DNA of 64,000 nt from assembly GCA_905147135.1 (NCBI GenBank), contig LR990067.1, positions 248,001-312,000 of the forward strand, read 5' to 3'. Shown here piece after piece: positions 45,397 through 56,301 of the stretch. Both the position numbers and the translations under genes were made by a program. How positions within the stretch are numbered: the first letter of the stretch is position 1; each line of letters begins with the position of its first letter. This DNA is from Blastobasis lacticolella. Lineage: Eukaryota > Arthropoda > Insecta > Lepidoptera > Blastobasidae. The notes under the pieces are model-generated. The model was given only the letters and a program-made list of their open reading frames with translations. It searched no databases and was not told the DNA's origin.

Positions 45397-45611
45397 TAGG
45401 AAATAAAGCTAGACAAAATATTGCCTAATTTAAGTAATTTATTCATTAATATAATACATTTTATACATTGATACATATGTACAGGACTAAGTAACTATAT
45501 ACAAATCAGGGAGATAGGTACCTACCTATAAACTACTTACCATGGTACTACCATATTTTTTACAACAATAAATACCTATCTAACTTAATAATACCTACAG
45601 ATACACATGGT

Positions 45612-45872
45612 CATCTTGGCGTTAATGTCCCGATTCCGCTATTACGCGCGAGCGGCCGGTGGCATCCAAGATTTGTCGAATAAGGTAATTACAGTGGAAT
45701 GACTGTCATTCGTGACCCTGTTAACAGGAGAACAGATTGAATCATGGTTACATATTCAGTCGCCTGAACGTGGAGGTTTCACCACGATCATTTACCTGAT
45801 TGTAAGAGCATCGGTTAGTGTTCAACTAATATACATAACTCAGAAAAAGTCATTTAGGTAGGATACAGACCG
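45612..45872 (-). mobile_element. SINE family D copy
   Basis: Contains CTTGGCGTTAATGTCCC, GGTAATTACAGTGGAATGAC and GTGACCCTGTTAACAGGAG, and TATTCAGTCGCCTGAACGTG through GTTCAACTAATATACATAAC. The longest D body in the window. The tRNA-like head is lost at the 45,870 side. Confidence 0.65.
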
Positions 45873-45887
45873 TTATTGTGCCTTCAT

Positions 45888-45932
45888 CTAGCTGCGATCT
45901 TTATAAGGTGGTCGGTCCACCATGTGGGATCT
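45888..45932 (-). repeat. Small RTE (family E) fragment
   Basis: Minus reads CACATGGTGGACCGACCAC and AAAGATCGCAGCTAG, the same segment as in 12,545-12,585. Confidence 0.5.
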
Positions 45933-46053
45933 CATTTCTGATTCGAACGCGCACGAACTGTTCGAGGATTTTCAAGTCTTCCATGGTTTTAGCCATGACA
46001 TACAAAAAGGAAACATCGGGGTTTCAGACATTACCTACTATTATTTCGAACTT

Positions 46054-46700
46054 TTAGTATACACATTTAGAAAGCAGCAAAGTATGGGACAACATCGGTT
46101 TCAAATCATGTTCGGACAGTTCATTTTTACCTAAAAATACTTTGACTTTTAAATTAGAAAATACAATAATATTGTTGAGCACTTTGACGGGAACATCATC
46201 GTTTAAAGTATAAAAATACATGAACTGGTCACCACATCCTAAACGCCACCCACAATACAATTCTGTTTTAAATTTAAGACCTTCCTGTAGCTCACTAAAG
46301 CTCTTTATCTCATCACTTTTTAACTTTAAATATTATTTTTCTTTTTGCCTTCGAATCCATTTTTGCTGTCGTTTTTCTGGATCAGTTCTAGTCTTGGGGC
46401 ATGCTTTATTTAAAAGTTTGGGCAAACTAGGAAATATACGGGGTATCGCACCAGTCACTAGACGAGCGCGTTTTACTGGTACCTTTTCAACGCTGCCATC
46501 ACCGTGGTATATTTTAGTTGTTGTGATAACTTCCTCTTCGCTAAAATGTTTACTACATACGAAGGAACCAACAGTGGGACTCCAGTTTTTAAAAGATATT
46601 CATTCTTTGGAAACGAAAAAGTCGGCACAGCCTCTTGTCCGTTTTTTAGCGTTACATCGTAGTTTGACCTACATTTTTCTATGCAACAACGCCTAGGCAT
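46054..46700 (-). pseudogene. THAP-domain gene relic
   Basis: On minus from ATG 46,700: MPRRCCIEKCRSNYDVTLKN, then VPTFSFPKNEYLLK. After a one-base frameshift near 46,590 it continues NWSPTVGSFVCSKHFSEEEV and AIPRIFPSLPKLL. The C-x(4)-C ... C-x2-H ligands and the AIPxxFP (AVPTIF-type) motif identify a THAP DNA-binding finger, as in P-element-type transposases and their domesticated relatives. An in-frame TAA at 46,335-46,333 is followed in the same frame by ELYCGWRLGCGDQFMYF and a further ~50 residues to a stop at 46,054. Broken by one frameshift and one stop. Confidence 0.75.
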
Positions 46701-47718
46701 CTGTTGGAGAAATATTACTATTTTAAAACAGAATTTGAATGATAAATAAGTAAAAAGCTAACAACAAAAATGATCGAGGATTGTTTTTTACTAATCGTAT
46801 TTATCCATATTTGGCGCTATTATAAATATATTTACTTTTATTTACCTTCGTAGATGGTCCATACAATTCGTTTATTTATAGTTTTGATAATATATTTTAA
46901 ATTTATTAGCTTAAAATTCAAAATATTCCCGCTCATTGACATGTAAACAATGAGTGAATCGGTTCACAGCGACGTTGCCGTTCCGTGCTACAGCATGGCT
47001 TGTAGATGAAGGAGGCTATGATATGGTGCATCATAGCAAAAAGCGAATAGAGATTCCCAATGGCACCATCAGTGAGAAAAGTAGCCCACTCAGCTACATG
47101 CTTCATGGTCAACCTGACTGATTACCCTATTATTTCCAGGGGGACAGAAACCAAAACGAAAAAAAGGGGCACGGTCAAAGAAAAACATTCAAGAATTGAA
47201 CAATATGGAATTAATGAAGAGTTTAATAGAAGAATTTAGTCTATTAAAACTAGAGATGAAACGGATAGTGCTTTGGCCGGATACCGGATACCGGATATCC
47301 GGCCAGGCTCCAAGCCGGATAGCCGGATATCCGGCGGCCGGATAGTCGGCTTTACATAGTCTCTGAACAACTTTGTGCAAGCTGTGATCACGGGGTGGGA
47401 CTGCATGTGTTTAGGTACTTGATTTCAAGTTTTCGTTCAATGTGAATCATTTGAACGTGGAACTGAAGTTTCGTAGTTTTGAAATACGGGCTTACACATT
47501 AGCCCCCAGCATCGTGGAGGACAAATAACAACGTATACTACCTCTAAACATTGAGAACTCTAATTATTTTTAATCCAGTATAATCTTCCTTGCGTGACTT
47601 TGGAAAAAATATTACACTAAGTACGTAATGTCGTTAAAGTTACGAAGTCACACATATTCTCAAAAAAATTAAAGAACGACAAATGCGATGGTATGGGTAT
47701 GTGTACCGTCGCGCGTCG

Positions 47719-49810
47719 CACAGTGATTCAGATTTGACAAAAAAATGGACTTAGCAAAAAAAGTCATAATTTTGACAAAAAAAAATTGCTACCGATAGGA
47801 AATCTGATTTACAACAACATTTGTTATGTTAAATTTTTCGATAAATTGTTTCTAACATGGTCAAAAAAATTTTTTTGTTGGAATTTTTTGTTTTCAGGCA
47901 GCTACATAATTTAAAACATTGCTAGACCACATTATTTTCATAAAGAAATACGTCAAAATAACAATCATTGCCTTAAAAATTAATAACAAAATTTTAAAAA
48001 TTCAATTGCGCCTTAATGCCAAAGCTGCAAGTATATGCAAAAAAATTATTTACGGGGACGAAGACAAAGTTGAATATAATAATAAAATAAATAAATAAAA
48101 TAAAATAAAATAAATTTATTTCAGACAATGTCCATATTTGAGTTAGTAAACAAACAATAATGACTTACAAACTACATTAGTATATCAAATTTATTACTGA
48201 GATTAATGTCAAATTTTAAATTAAATCACCTATACAAAATAAAATGCCAGTCAGAAATATAATAATTTAGAATATAAAATGTCAACGTGATACTAATTTA
48301 GATAACTTAGAATCTGGCATGTCAAAGTAATAATAATTTAGAATCCAAGCAATATATAAAATGTCAAAATTAGTCTATTAAATTTGGAATTCAAAATGTC
48401 AATATCAGCAATACAATAATACATAATTAATCGGTGAATTTAATTTAAGTATTTACCTTCTGAAACACCCGGCACTTGCGCGTGCGCCTGTACCCAATGT
48501 CTCAGAATAGGACAATCTGGCTTGTCACTGATGACCCTCAGGATGGTGTTCCCGCTCCCCCGCACCCTGCGCAGAAGCGAAGCTATACGGCGCCGCACCA
48601 CCGTGTGGAACCCATCCATGTGCGCATGCGCAAACATCGCTGATGCACTGCAATAGCGCGGGAGCCCCAACAACATCCTGAAGGCATCATTGTACTGTAC
48701 TCGGAGAGCGTTGAAAGCCCGCTGCGTATATCTCACCCACAAGCTACACGTGTACAGCGTTTGACAGAATGCCTTAAAAAGGGTTATCTTTACCTCTACA
48801 CTACAGCGCGCGAACCTGCGAGCCAGCATATTACAGCGGACTGCCAACGCTCTTCTTTCCCTATCAATATCGCCATCGTCTTTCAAATCCTCAGTAACCA
48901 CGTGGCCGAGGTATTTGAACTCTGTGACCCTACAAAGAGGCACGCCATTTAATAGCACGGGTGGTACACACGTCACCTTTCGTCTTCCGGTTTGAAATAT
49001 TAAGAGCTGACTTTTGGTAACATTGTATGCAAGCCCATGCAATCTCGCGTACTCCTCGCACACTCCCATCAACCTCCTGAGTGCCGTAATCGATGGACTG
49101 AGCAACACCATGTCGTCCGCGTAGCTGATGCTGTTGACACAGTGACCGTCAATCGAGCAACCCACTCCGGTGTCGCTCAGCCCACGACTCAGGCTATCCA
49201 TGTACAGATTGAAGAGCGAAGGCGACGTTAACCCCCCCTGTCGCACTCCGCACTCCAACCTATACTCCTCAGAAAGTTTGCTGAGCCATTTGACCTGGTT
49301 AGTCTGATGTCCATACCAATATTTTAAAATATTGGTAATTTCGCCAGGCACATCACTGTTTTTTAGCTTTTCCCAAAGAATATCGTAACTAACCAAGTCA
49401 AATGCCTTAGAGAGGTCAAGAAAAACAGCGTATACAGGGGTACTCCTGTCAGTGTAATACCTAACGACATGCTTGAGAGACAGAACAGCGCTTTCAGTCG
49501 ATAGCCCGGGTCTAAAACCGAACTGCGAGTCATGGAAACTAAGATGGTTTTTTAACTGTTTTTAACTGTTATAATAAAGAAAAGGTTTCACTTTCAACAC
49601 TTTTAAAGGCTTCAAGAAAAATAATAAATAATAAATTTCTCCATACATTTTCTTTTTCTTTATTTTTTTGACCATGTTAGACACAATTTATCGAAAAATT
49701 TAACATGACAAATGTTGTTGTAAATCAGATTCCCTATCGGCAATTTCTTTTTGTCAAAATTATGACTTTTTTTGCTATGTCCATTTTTTTTTCAAATCTG
49801 AATCACTGTG
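47719..49810. mobile_element. Transib-like element with RSS-like termini
   Basis: Both ends start CACAGTGATTCAGATTTGA and form ~150-bp inverted repeats (47,719-47,869 and 49,661-49,810). Flanked by CGTCG on both sides (47,714-47,718 and 49,811-49,815). A CACAGTG-like heptamer with a 5-bp CGNCG-type duplication is the known signature of Transib transposons, relatives of RAG1. Excluding the LINE inside it, about 0.6 kb remains with no transposase, so this is non-autonomous. Confidence 0.82.
48080..49558 (-). pseudogene. 5'-truncated LINE with open RT frame
   Basis: Inserted in the Transib-like element. On minus the frame from ~49,549 to 48,440 (about 370 codons) is open: SQFGFRPGLSTESAVLSLKH, VFLDLSKAFDLVSYDILW, GVRQGGLTSPSLFNLYMD, catalytic SYADDMVLLSPS, a LLIFQTGRRK region and a thumb/C-terminal part with FKYLGHVVTED. 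The 3' end is a (TAAAA)n-type tail at 48,120-48,075. Truncated in the RT fingers, with no endonuclease. Lack of stops suggests recent insertion. Clade not certain (L2/Kiri or related). Confidence 0.85.
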
Positions 49811-50633
49811 CGTCGCCCCAAAGACCACTATGGTGCAAGTAGCCCTAAACTTGTCGTCGACGCGCGGCCGCGGAAGACCCCGCACGCCACCTGGCTGGCG
49901 GAGGTCCAACGGGACCTGAAGGACAATATTATTGACGCCGATACTGCTTAGAATACAGAGAAATGGTGGAAGCAGACAAGAAGAGCCGACCCCAGATAAT
50001 AAGAAAAGGCGAAGGACAAAGAAGAAGAACTTTTACCTAATGAACGATTTGAGTAGTTATGTAGGTGCCGATATATTCAATAGTACTTTGTTTCCTATTT
50101 TCGAATTTTTTAAGACGACTATCCGATTGCGTCAGAAGGAGGGTTATATTTCCGAAGAACAAAATCACTTTTATGGACATTTCATACATTATTTACTATC
50201 CGGTATCCGGCCGGATAATAACGCACTATCCGGTATCCGGCCGGATAGTAAATTATGGCCGGATAGGCCGGATACCGGATAGTAACCGAATATCCGTTTC
50301 ATCTCTAATTAAAACCTGCCTGAACACCTCCCTTGGCTAAACCTCTCTCATCCCAAGCACCCGCGAATCGATTGCTGTTGTTCTCGCGAGCATCATCGGC
50401 AGTGCAGTGGCTGGGACGTGACGTGTATTAAAACTGACATTAAACACATTTTTCATTGCGGATGCTGCAAAGTTAACAACAGTGATTTACATAGTTTAAT
50501 CCAGGGCAGCCGATGTGCCGCAAACAAATATCTGATAATGATCAATAACAATTAACACAATACTTGCTTACATTCCATCTCGGTACTGTTTACCACAAGC
50601 ATTTCCTTAAATTTTTCAAACTTTGTTTCATCT

Positions 50634-50690
50634 AAGTATAGTTTGCGGGAGCGGTAGTTTGTTCGGTACAGTTCAGACAGTCTCAGTTCA
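50634..50690 (+). promoter_or_regulatory. Candidate core promoter of the secreted-protein gene
   Basis: TATAGTTT at 50,637 is followed 36-46 bp later by arthropod initiator-like TTCAGAC (50,672) and TCAGTT (50,683). This places the start of transcription ~40-50 nt before the ATG at 50,723. Confidence 0.4.
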
Positions 50691-50722
50691 CAGTTCAGTA
50701 ACGAATGTACTAGTATTTGAAA

Positions 50723-50754
50723 ATGAAGATAATATTTAACATATTACTATTATG
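50723..50754 (+). CDS. Exon 1 of a small secreted protein (signal peptide)
   Basis: ATG opens MKIIFNILLL and ends with TG before donor GTGAGT (phase 2). The next exon at 63,244 begins with acceptor TTATTGCAG and one G, completing a Trp codon and giving MKIIFNILLLWLTYLLLSV, a continuous hydrophobic signal peptide. Matching of phase and hydrophobicity across the 12.5-kb intron is the main support. The leader is pyrimidine-purine mixed without an upstream ATG close by. Confidence 0.65.
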
Positions 50755-50879
50755 GTGAGTCTCTTGCTTATGCCAATTGAACGTGAGATCGTTTCCGCTT
50801 GTGCGCGTGTCTAACAATATAAACTCAGCGAATGTGAACTAAGTATTTTCCTAAAATCCGAATTAAAATGAATATCGAA

Positions 50880-50960
50880 TTTGAAGCTCCGGGTCCGGGG
50901 TCCGCCTTGGCTATGATCCAGAATTTTAGCTGAGGTACTATTGAGAAAAGTGCAACAATT
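50880..50960. repeat. Fragment related to 9,715-9,760
   Basis: CCGGGGTCCGCCTTGGCTATGATCCAGAATTT matches GCCCGGGGTCCGCCTTGAGC AAGATCCAGGATTT near 9,713. A short diverged D-type piece in intron 1. Confidence 0.4.
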
Positions 50961-51065
50961 TTGTGTCGAGCGATGCCACTTGGCATGAACGTTTTAAGGA
51001 CCAAAGAGAGCCCAAAAACCCCGTTAGCCAACCTTGACTCCGCGACAGGGGGGAGGGGTAGGGGG

Positions 51066-51497
51066 TAGGGTTGCCAACCCTACTATATAATATAGTATCC
51101 TACTATATCAGGAGTCTACCTACTATAAATTAAAAATTAAAATATAGTATGAAACTACTACTTATATTTAAATAGCACAACATTACCACTTACCGCAAAA
51201 CGAAACGCGTCCATAAGATCCTCAAAAGAAAAAAAATTTCCTGATGCAAATCGAATATTTCAGAACGATCTTGAGTCTTGAAATTTCTATGGCGTGACGT
51301 CAAACTCAAGTCAAATAAAACAAAACAGCTATGAAGTTCAATGTAGCAGAAAATATACATTAAGGAAATAATATAGGAACGTACATTTTATTTTAAAAAC
51401 CTACTATATTTTTTTGATTAATTCCCTACCTACTATATTTTTATGGCTTCTAAACCCGAAAATACTATATTTGGTTTAAAAAAAGTTGGCAACCCTA
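51066..51497. mobile_element. Non-autonomous hAT element, 432 bp
   Basis: Ends TAGGGTTGCCAAC and its reverse complement GTTGGCAACCCTA, flanked by a perfect 8-bp duplication GTAGGGGG (51,058-51,065 and 51,498-51,505). The inside is AT-rich with many TACTATAT subterminal motifs near both ends. No coding capacity. Located in intron 1 of the secreted-protein gene. Confidence 0.9.
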
Positions 51498-51540
51498 GTA
51501 GGGGGTGAAAATATCGAATCCCCGAAAATTACCGAGAGAC

Positions 51541-51789
51541 TGAGTGATTCAGTTGGTTAACATTACCATGTCGGTTTGCCACGCTGAGGTCCTGGGTTCG
51601 ATACCCGGCCGAGCAGAAATTGGAATGATCAATTTTAATTTCTGTTACTGGTCTGGGTGTTATATGTAGGTATAATAAGTATGTATAGTAGTTTAACAGT
51701 TATCTAGCACGCATAATACAAGCTTTGCTTACTTTGGGGCCTTGTCCATGCATATTTATATTTACTTTTATTATTTTATGAACCTGAGA
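51541..51789 (+). mobile_element. tRNA-headed SINE, family C, copy 3 (plus strand)
   Basis: Head GTGATTCAGTTGGTTAACAT with B box GGTTCGATACC at 51,596, body AATTTTAATTTCTGTTACTG, then TAATACAAGCTTTGCTTAC. More diverged than the 14-kb copy, and the AGATGGCGCTG tail segment is deleted. Confidence 0.75.
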
Positions 51790-51960
51790 TTTGAGGTTTC
51801 ATCACGATGTTTATCCCTCACTATAAGAGAGTCGGGTAGTATTAAGTTAATGTACAGAACTCAAAAAAAACTCATTGGTATATGGTGGCAGTGGCAGTTC
51901 GAACCCGGTACCTGTCGCTTACGAACTTGATACCTTTACCACTAGGCCCCCGACGGTCAG
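51785..51960 (-). mobile_element. SINE family D with tRNA-like head
   Basis: On minus the head (51,957-51,885) has A-box-like CCTAGTGGTAAAGG and B box GGTTCGAACTG. The body follows with GTTCTGTACATTAACTTAAT and ATAGTGAGGGATAAACATCG. This copy shows that D is a tRNA-derived SINE. Confidence 0.65.
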
Positions 51961-51984
51961 TTCTATCCCCAGTGAAAACATCGT

Positions 51985-52076
51985 GAGGAAATTTGCGATT
52001 CCCCTTCAAACTCTTAGTTTTTACGGGGTCGGCAACGCGTGGGTGATGCCCCTGGTATTGCAAACGTCCATAGACA
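51985..52076 (+). repeat. Family B LINE tail fragment
   Basis: GGGTCGGCAACGCGTGGGTG and GGTATTGCAAACGTCCATAG match 15,493-15,530 and, reversed, 56,307-56,350. Confidence 0.6.
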
Positions 52077-52079
52077 TAC

Positions 52080-52386
52080 CCATACGAATATTATTTATTA
52101 TAAACTTTTCATTACATTAATGAATTACTATTTTCAGTTACATAATAAATAAAATGTGATACAAAATATTTTAATTAATGGAATTACTTATAAAAATTAA
52201 TAAATATCAAGATTATAAATAAGCATATTAATCAAAATGTCAATAGTAGTTCTAGTATCTAGCTAATAAAAGTAGATACAAGATGTCATTCAATAATAAT
52301 CATTATGTCATTAATTATTTACTTTTAGAAAATAAATAATAAATAAACAACACGAATTAATGTATGAAATGCATTGTAGAATTTCT
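52080..52386. other. AT-rich spacer in intron 1
   Basis: Short repetitive AT-rich sequence, perhaps the 3' untranslated end of the minus-strand LINE that follows. Nothing else is seen. Confidence 0.35.
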
Positions 52387-54018
52387 CTATTTAATTTTTA
52401 GAACGTAAAATTCGTCCATACTATAAAACGCCTGTTCGGTTAGCCAACGACGTAATTTGTGTTTGAACGAACCAATACTAGGCGCATCGGTTATTTCCGC
52501 TGGGAGTCTGTTGTAGACGGGGCCCACAACACGTACTGTTTTTGCAGTTTTTGTGAACTTATGTGTTATTGGCAGCAACCGGTTGCCAAAACGAAGCTGA
52601 CGAATCTGTGCATCTGAAGTCTGGGTTTAATCATGTAAGTGCTCCCTTACAAATACACCCACATTCAGGATTAGCAGGCCCGGCAAAGTTATAAAATACC
52701 CAGACAGACAAAATATGGTCTCGCCGACATATCGTGCGCCAGCCGTGCAATCGCTCTCACAGCGCGTTTTTGCATTCGGAAGACACGCTCTCAATCGGCA
52801 GCGCGCCCCCAGAACTCCACGCCGTACTGGAGCAGCGACTGCACGACGGCGACATAACACGACCGTACCGCATGCGAAGGCAAGGTCGAGCTCATGCGAC
52901 TGATCGCGAAGCATGCACCTCCCAGTTTACCACAAATATGTTCTATGTAGGACTCCCATGGCCCTAACAGGGTGAACTGGACAAATTGAGTATTTGTCAG
53001 ATTTAGCATCAGTCCGTTCATTTTGAACCAGTTCGGCAACTTACTTGCTACCACGTTTAGTTTGTATTGGAGCATTTGAGCGTTGGGGCTGTCACACCTA
53101 CAACCACGTCATCAGCAAACATAAACGCGTCTGCTTCCGTTATATGGATAGGCAAATCATTGAGAAGCATCGAGAAAGTTACGTTCGAGAGAGAAGATCC
53201 CTGGGGAACTCCCTTCTCGGTGGTCATTCCCTCTGACGCTACCTCGTCGACGTACTGACGCCTAGAATCCATGAAGTCCGTCAGAAGTGACAGCGCTGGG
53301 CCATCGATGCCGTAGTGCCTTAGCTTACAGGCGAGGCTTACAGGGCGTTGTGGTCTGCTACCTCGAAAGCTTTTGAGAGATCGCAGCACAGTAGGGCTAC
53401 GTGTTGTTTATACTCTCTAGCCAAACTGTCGATCCGAAATTTCTGGAAAATGTCGTCTGCTGGAGGAAGCCTGTGAGCCTCGTGTTAAGACCGTATTCAA
53501 ATATCTTGGCGACAGCTGGGATAATTGATATTGTACGGTAGCAGCCAAGGTCTTTCTTTTTGCCTTTCTCTTTATACATGGGGCATACTTTGACCTCTTT
53601 GAAAGATTTTGGATACACGCCTTTATCCAAGCACTCGTTGAATGAGTCAGCTAGAGGAGCGGCAATTCCGTCCGCCACCTGTACAAGCAACTCTGTTGAT
53701 AACCCGTACAAGTCTTTGGTTGGCTTTTTTGCAACGTGTTTGGTTATTATATTATAGACTTCGATTGGTGAAAACCTAGGGAATCGCAGAAACCTGTCGG
53801 CCGGCGGGCGCGCGGCCGAGAGCGCTATGTCGGAATTGTTTGTTTATGTAGTTTACCAGGCTTTTGTCGCAGTCAAACGGGCGCTCCGCACGGACTGCGT
53901 CGTGGTCACCTACGTTGCTTATCACTGAGGACACGTCGATATGCGCTGTGTCGATATTCGTGTACAAGTGATCGATTGCAGTTGCAGACATACCTTGCCT
54001 CCTAGTTGAAAAGTCCAC
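52387..54018 (-). pseudogene. Non-LTR retrotransposon ORF2 relic
   Basis: Minus strand, four frame-broken segments in correct order. 54,018-53,790 is the endonuclease end (SATAIDHLYTNIDTAHIDVS, ISNVGDHDAV). 53,711-53,400 covers RT fingers (VCPMYKEKGKKKDLGCYRTI SIIPAVAKIFE-type motif). 53,389-53,060 has GVPQGSSLSNVTFSMLLNDLP and catalytic MFADDVVVG. 53,075-52,790 is the thumb with SLLQYGVEFWG, and 52,578-52,387 the C-terminus (VRVVGPVYNRLPAEI). CR1/Jockey group. Dead copy inside intron 1, antisense to the host gene. Confidence 0.8.
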
Positions 54019-54374
54019 TTGGTTTGCAAGTTGTACACGGCTAGGGGATCGTGCAAAGATTTGCGTTCAGGGCTCCTACCCAACCAATTAATATTAGCAT
54101 CATCACTATAATGCAGTACAAACGAGTCGCATAGAATTTTTCGAACAGGCGTTCCAATAAGAGTTTAAACTCACACTAATTCGTCATATTACTATTAAAA
54201 CATACCACAAGAAATTTATAATCAATGAGTTCTACAGCGGAAATTTCACATTGCATTTCACTTGTCAAAGAACCTAACTCGTCAATTTCAATTGCATTAA
54301 TTCCATGTCTAATACAAAGAACCTTCATGCTGAGAGTTTTACGGCAGTATTTCGACATGAGGGTATAATCACTT

Positions 54375-54455
54375 ATACATACCCTGTCCATAGGCTGCGG
54401 TGACTGCTTACCATCAGACGAGTCGTAAGCTTGTTTGCCACATTAGTTGTAAAAA
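54375..54455 (+). repeat. Family B tail fragment
   Basis: CTGTCCATAGGCTGCGGTGA, CTGCTTACCATCAGACGAG and TTGTTTGCC followed by A's. Confidence 0.6.
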
Positions 54456-54456
54456 A

Positions 54457-54612
54457 AAACATTGAAGCGACTGAATGTATGACCTCTGTTAAGGGAGTCA
54501 CAGGGAAGGCAGTCGCCCTACTGTATTCTGCCAATTTCTGGATCCTAGTCAAAGGCCCCAAACCGTCGCACGCGAGTGCACGACCAGGATATTGACGCCA
54601 AAATTATGATTA
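54457..54612 (+). repeat. SINE family D fragment
   Basis: GTCACAGGGAAGGCAGTCGC, CCTACTGTATTCTGCC and GACCAGGATATTGACGCC AAAATTATGA, the D core and 3' end. Confidence 0.6.
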
Positions 54613-54892
54613 TTTTTGTACTAGCAGCCGCCCCGGCTTTCAAGCGAAAATTATTCGAATCCGCACACGACCGCTGCGTAGGGAGCCGACCGCGCGAGTG
54701 AGCCGCGCGGTACTTTATTTCTTGACATTGACTCCCCTCCCGTACCCCGTGCTGCATAGATAGCCGAGCGGACAGAGCGGCGAACACGCGACTTTTTTCT
54801 AATATTCACATTTATAAACTCGTGATATCTTTCGAATGGAATGTCTGAATTGAATAATTCAAAAAGTTATATAAAGGTATTGTCAAGCAAAG

Positions 54893-55866
54893 GTAAAGCA
54901 GTTGTGAATATGAAGTAATTGATTTTGATAAGGATTAATACCAAGGTACAAATAGAGAGCGTTTTTTAGCGGCGGCATTTCAATTAAATTTTGAAAATAA
55001 AAGAACACTTATTGTGACATAACTTTAATAGTTAGACATATACTGTCGCGACACTTTTTGCAGATAATGATGTGTTCTACAAAGTCGTTGTACATTCTTT
55101 TGTTCTATCATCAATAGTTTTCGCAGCACACGCGATGTAAGGAATTTTTTGGGTATTTTTTTACACCTTGGGTTACGTACGTTACTGGAGTTTTATTAGT
55201 GATCCGTAATTTTTTTGAAAATATAATATAGCCTATGTCACCCGGGGATAGTGTAGCTTCCCAACGGTGAAAGAATTTTTGAAATCGTTCAAGTAGTTTC
55301 GAAGCCTATTCAATACAAACAAACAAACAAACAAACAAACAATCAAACATTTCCTCTTTATAATATTAGTATAGATTGAAACAGTCGTGAATATGAAGTA
55401 ATTGATTTTGATAAGGATTAATACCAAAGTACAAATAAAGAGCGTTTTTTAGCGGCGGCATTTCAATTAAATTTTGAAAATAAAAGAACACTTATTGTGA
55501 CATAACTATAATAGTAAGACATATACTGTTGCGACACTTTTTGTAGCAACGATGTGTTCTGCAAAGTCGTAGTACAATATTTTGTTCTATCATCAATAGT
55601 TTTCGCAGCACACGCGATGAAAGGAATTTTTTGGGTATTTTTTACACCTTGGGTTACATTATTGGAGTTTTATTAATGATCCGTAATTTTTTAGAAAATA
55701 TTATATAGCCTATGTCACCCGGGGATAGTGTAGCTTCCCAACGGTGAAAGAATTTTTGAAATCGGTCCAGTAGTTTCCAAGCCTATTGAATACAAACAAA
55801 CAAACAAACAAAAAATCAAACCTTTTCTCTTTATAATATTATTATATATATAGTATAGATAGATTG
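54893..55866 (+). repeat. Two tandem copies of a ~485-bp repeat
   Basis: Copy 1 starts ~54,896 and copy 2 ~55,382. Both begin GTGAATATGAAGTAATTGAT, share GAGCGTTTTTTAGCGGCGGC and CACCCGGGGATAGTGTAGC, and end in (CAAA)n then CCTCTTTATAATATTA. The end CTCTTTATAATATTAGTATAGAT is a common terminal sequence of insect LINE-derived repeats. Confidence 0.8.
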
Positions 55867-56300
55867 ATATTATGATGTATCTATCTCTACGATAAATAAA
55901 CTAAAAGGTAGGAAAGATTATAAATTATTGGTTCTTATTACATTTGCCACATGCAGTCGGGGGCTATAAATTATTTTCTCACCTCCTGCTCGACAATGTA
56001 CGTCAATTAAATAATTAAATGTCACGAAATGTCAACGTAAAGCATTGTTTCCCACAGGGAGATAAGGTTGTATGAAAATTCCAAGGGAAATAATGTGCTT
56101 TGCATTTGAAACGTTAAATATGTATGAAAGCTCTGAGAAAACGGGCATTACAATTTATTAAAAATCGCTTCTTCTTGTTTCTTTTCTAACAACAAAAAAA
56201 TGCAGGACCTCAGACAGATTTTCAAATGAAGCAAATTCGAAAAGTAGAAAAATGTGAATTAAAAAAGTGTTATGTTATTATAATTTTAACAGATTAAAAC
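55867..56300. other. Spacer in intron 1
   Basis: AT-rich, no element recognised. Confidence 0.35.
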
Positions 56301-56301
56301 T

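Larger units (their letters stand above)
47668..50010 (+). pseudogene. RTE-like LINE C-terminal fragment split by a transposon
   Basis: Left part encodes IKERQMRWYGYVYRRAS. The right part, from 49,816, encodes VQVALNLSSTRGRGRPRT, then TWLAEVQRDLKDNIIDADTA, a stop, and EKWWKQTRRADPR. Together they give the RTE ORF end (RWYGHV.RR ... GRGRP..TW...V..D ... RW....RRADP). The break coincides with the 5-bp duplicated target of the Transib-like element. Frameshifted. Confidence 0.7.
47251..50307. mobile_element. hAT element hosting nested insertions, 3,057 bp
   Basis: Terminal repeats TAGAGATGAAACGGATA at both ends in inverted orientation, flanked by a perfect 8-bp duplication ATTAAAAC (47,243-47,250 and 50,308-50,315). 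Subterminal CCGGATACCGGATATCCGG-type motifs are clustered at 47,275-47,350 and 50,198-50,280. No hAT transposase is visible. The interior holds an RTE fragment, a Transib-like element and a LINE. It ends ~415 bp upstream of the secreted-protein gene. Confidence 0.92.

Noticed and set aside
51541..51610. Functional tRNA gene
   Set aside because: It is the head of a family C SINE; arms are too degenerate for a tRNA.
51885..51957. Functional tRNA gene on minus
   Set aside because: Part of SINE family D, followed by the shared D body.
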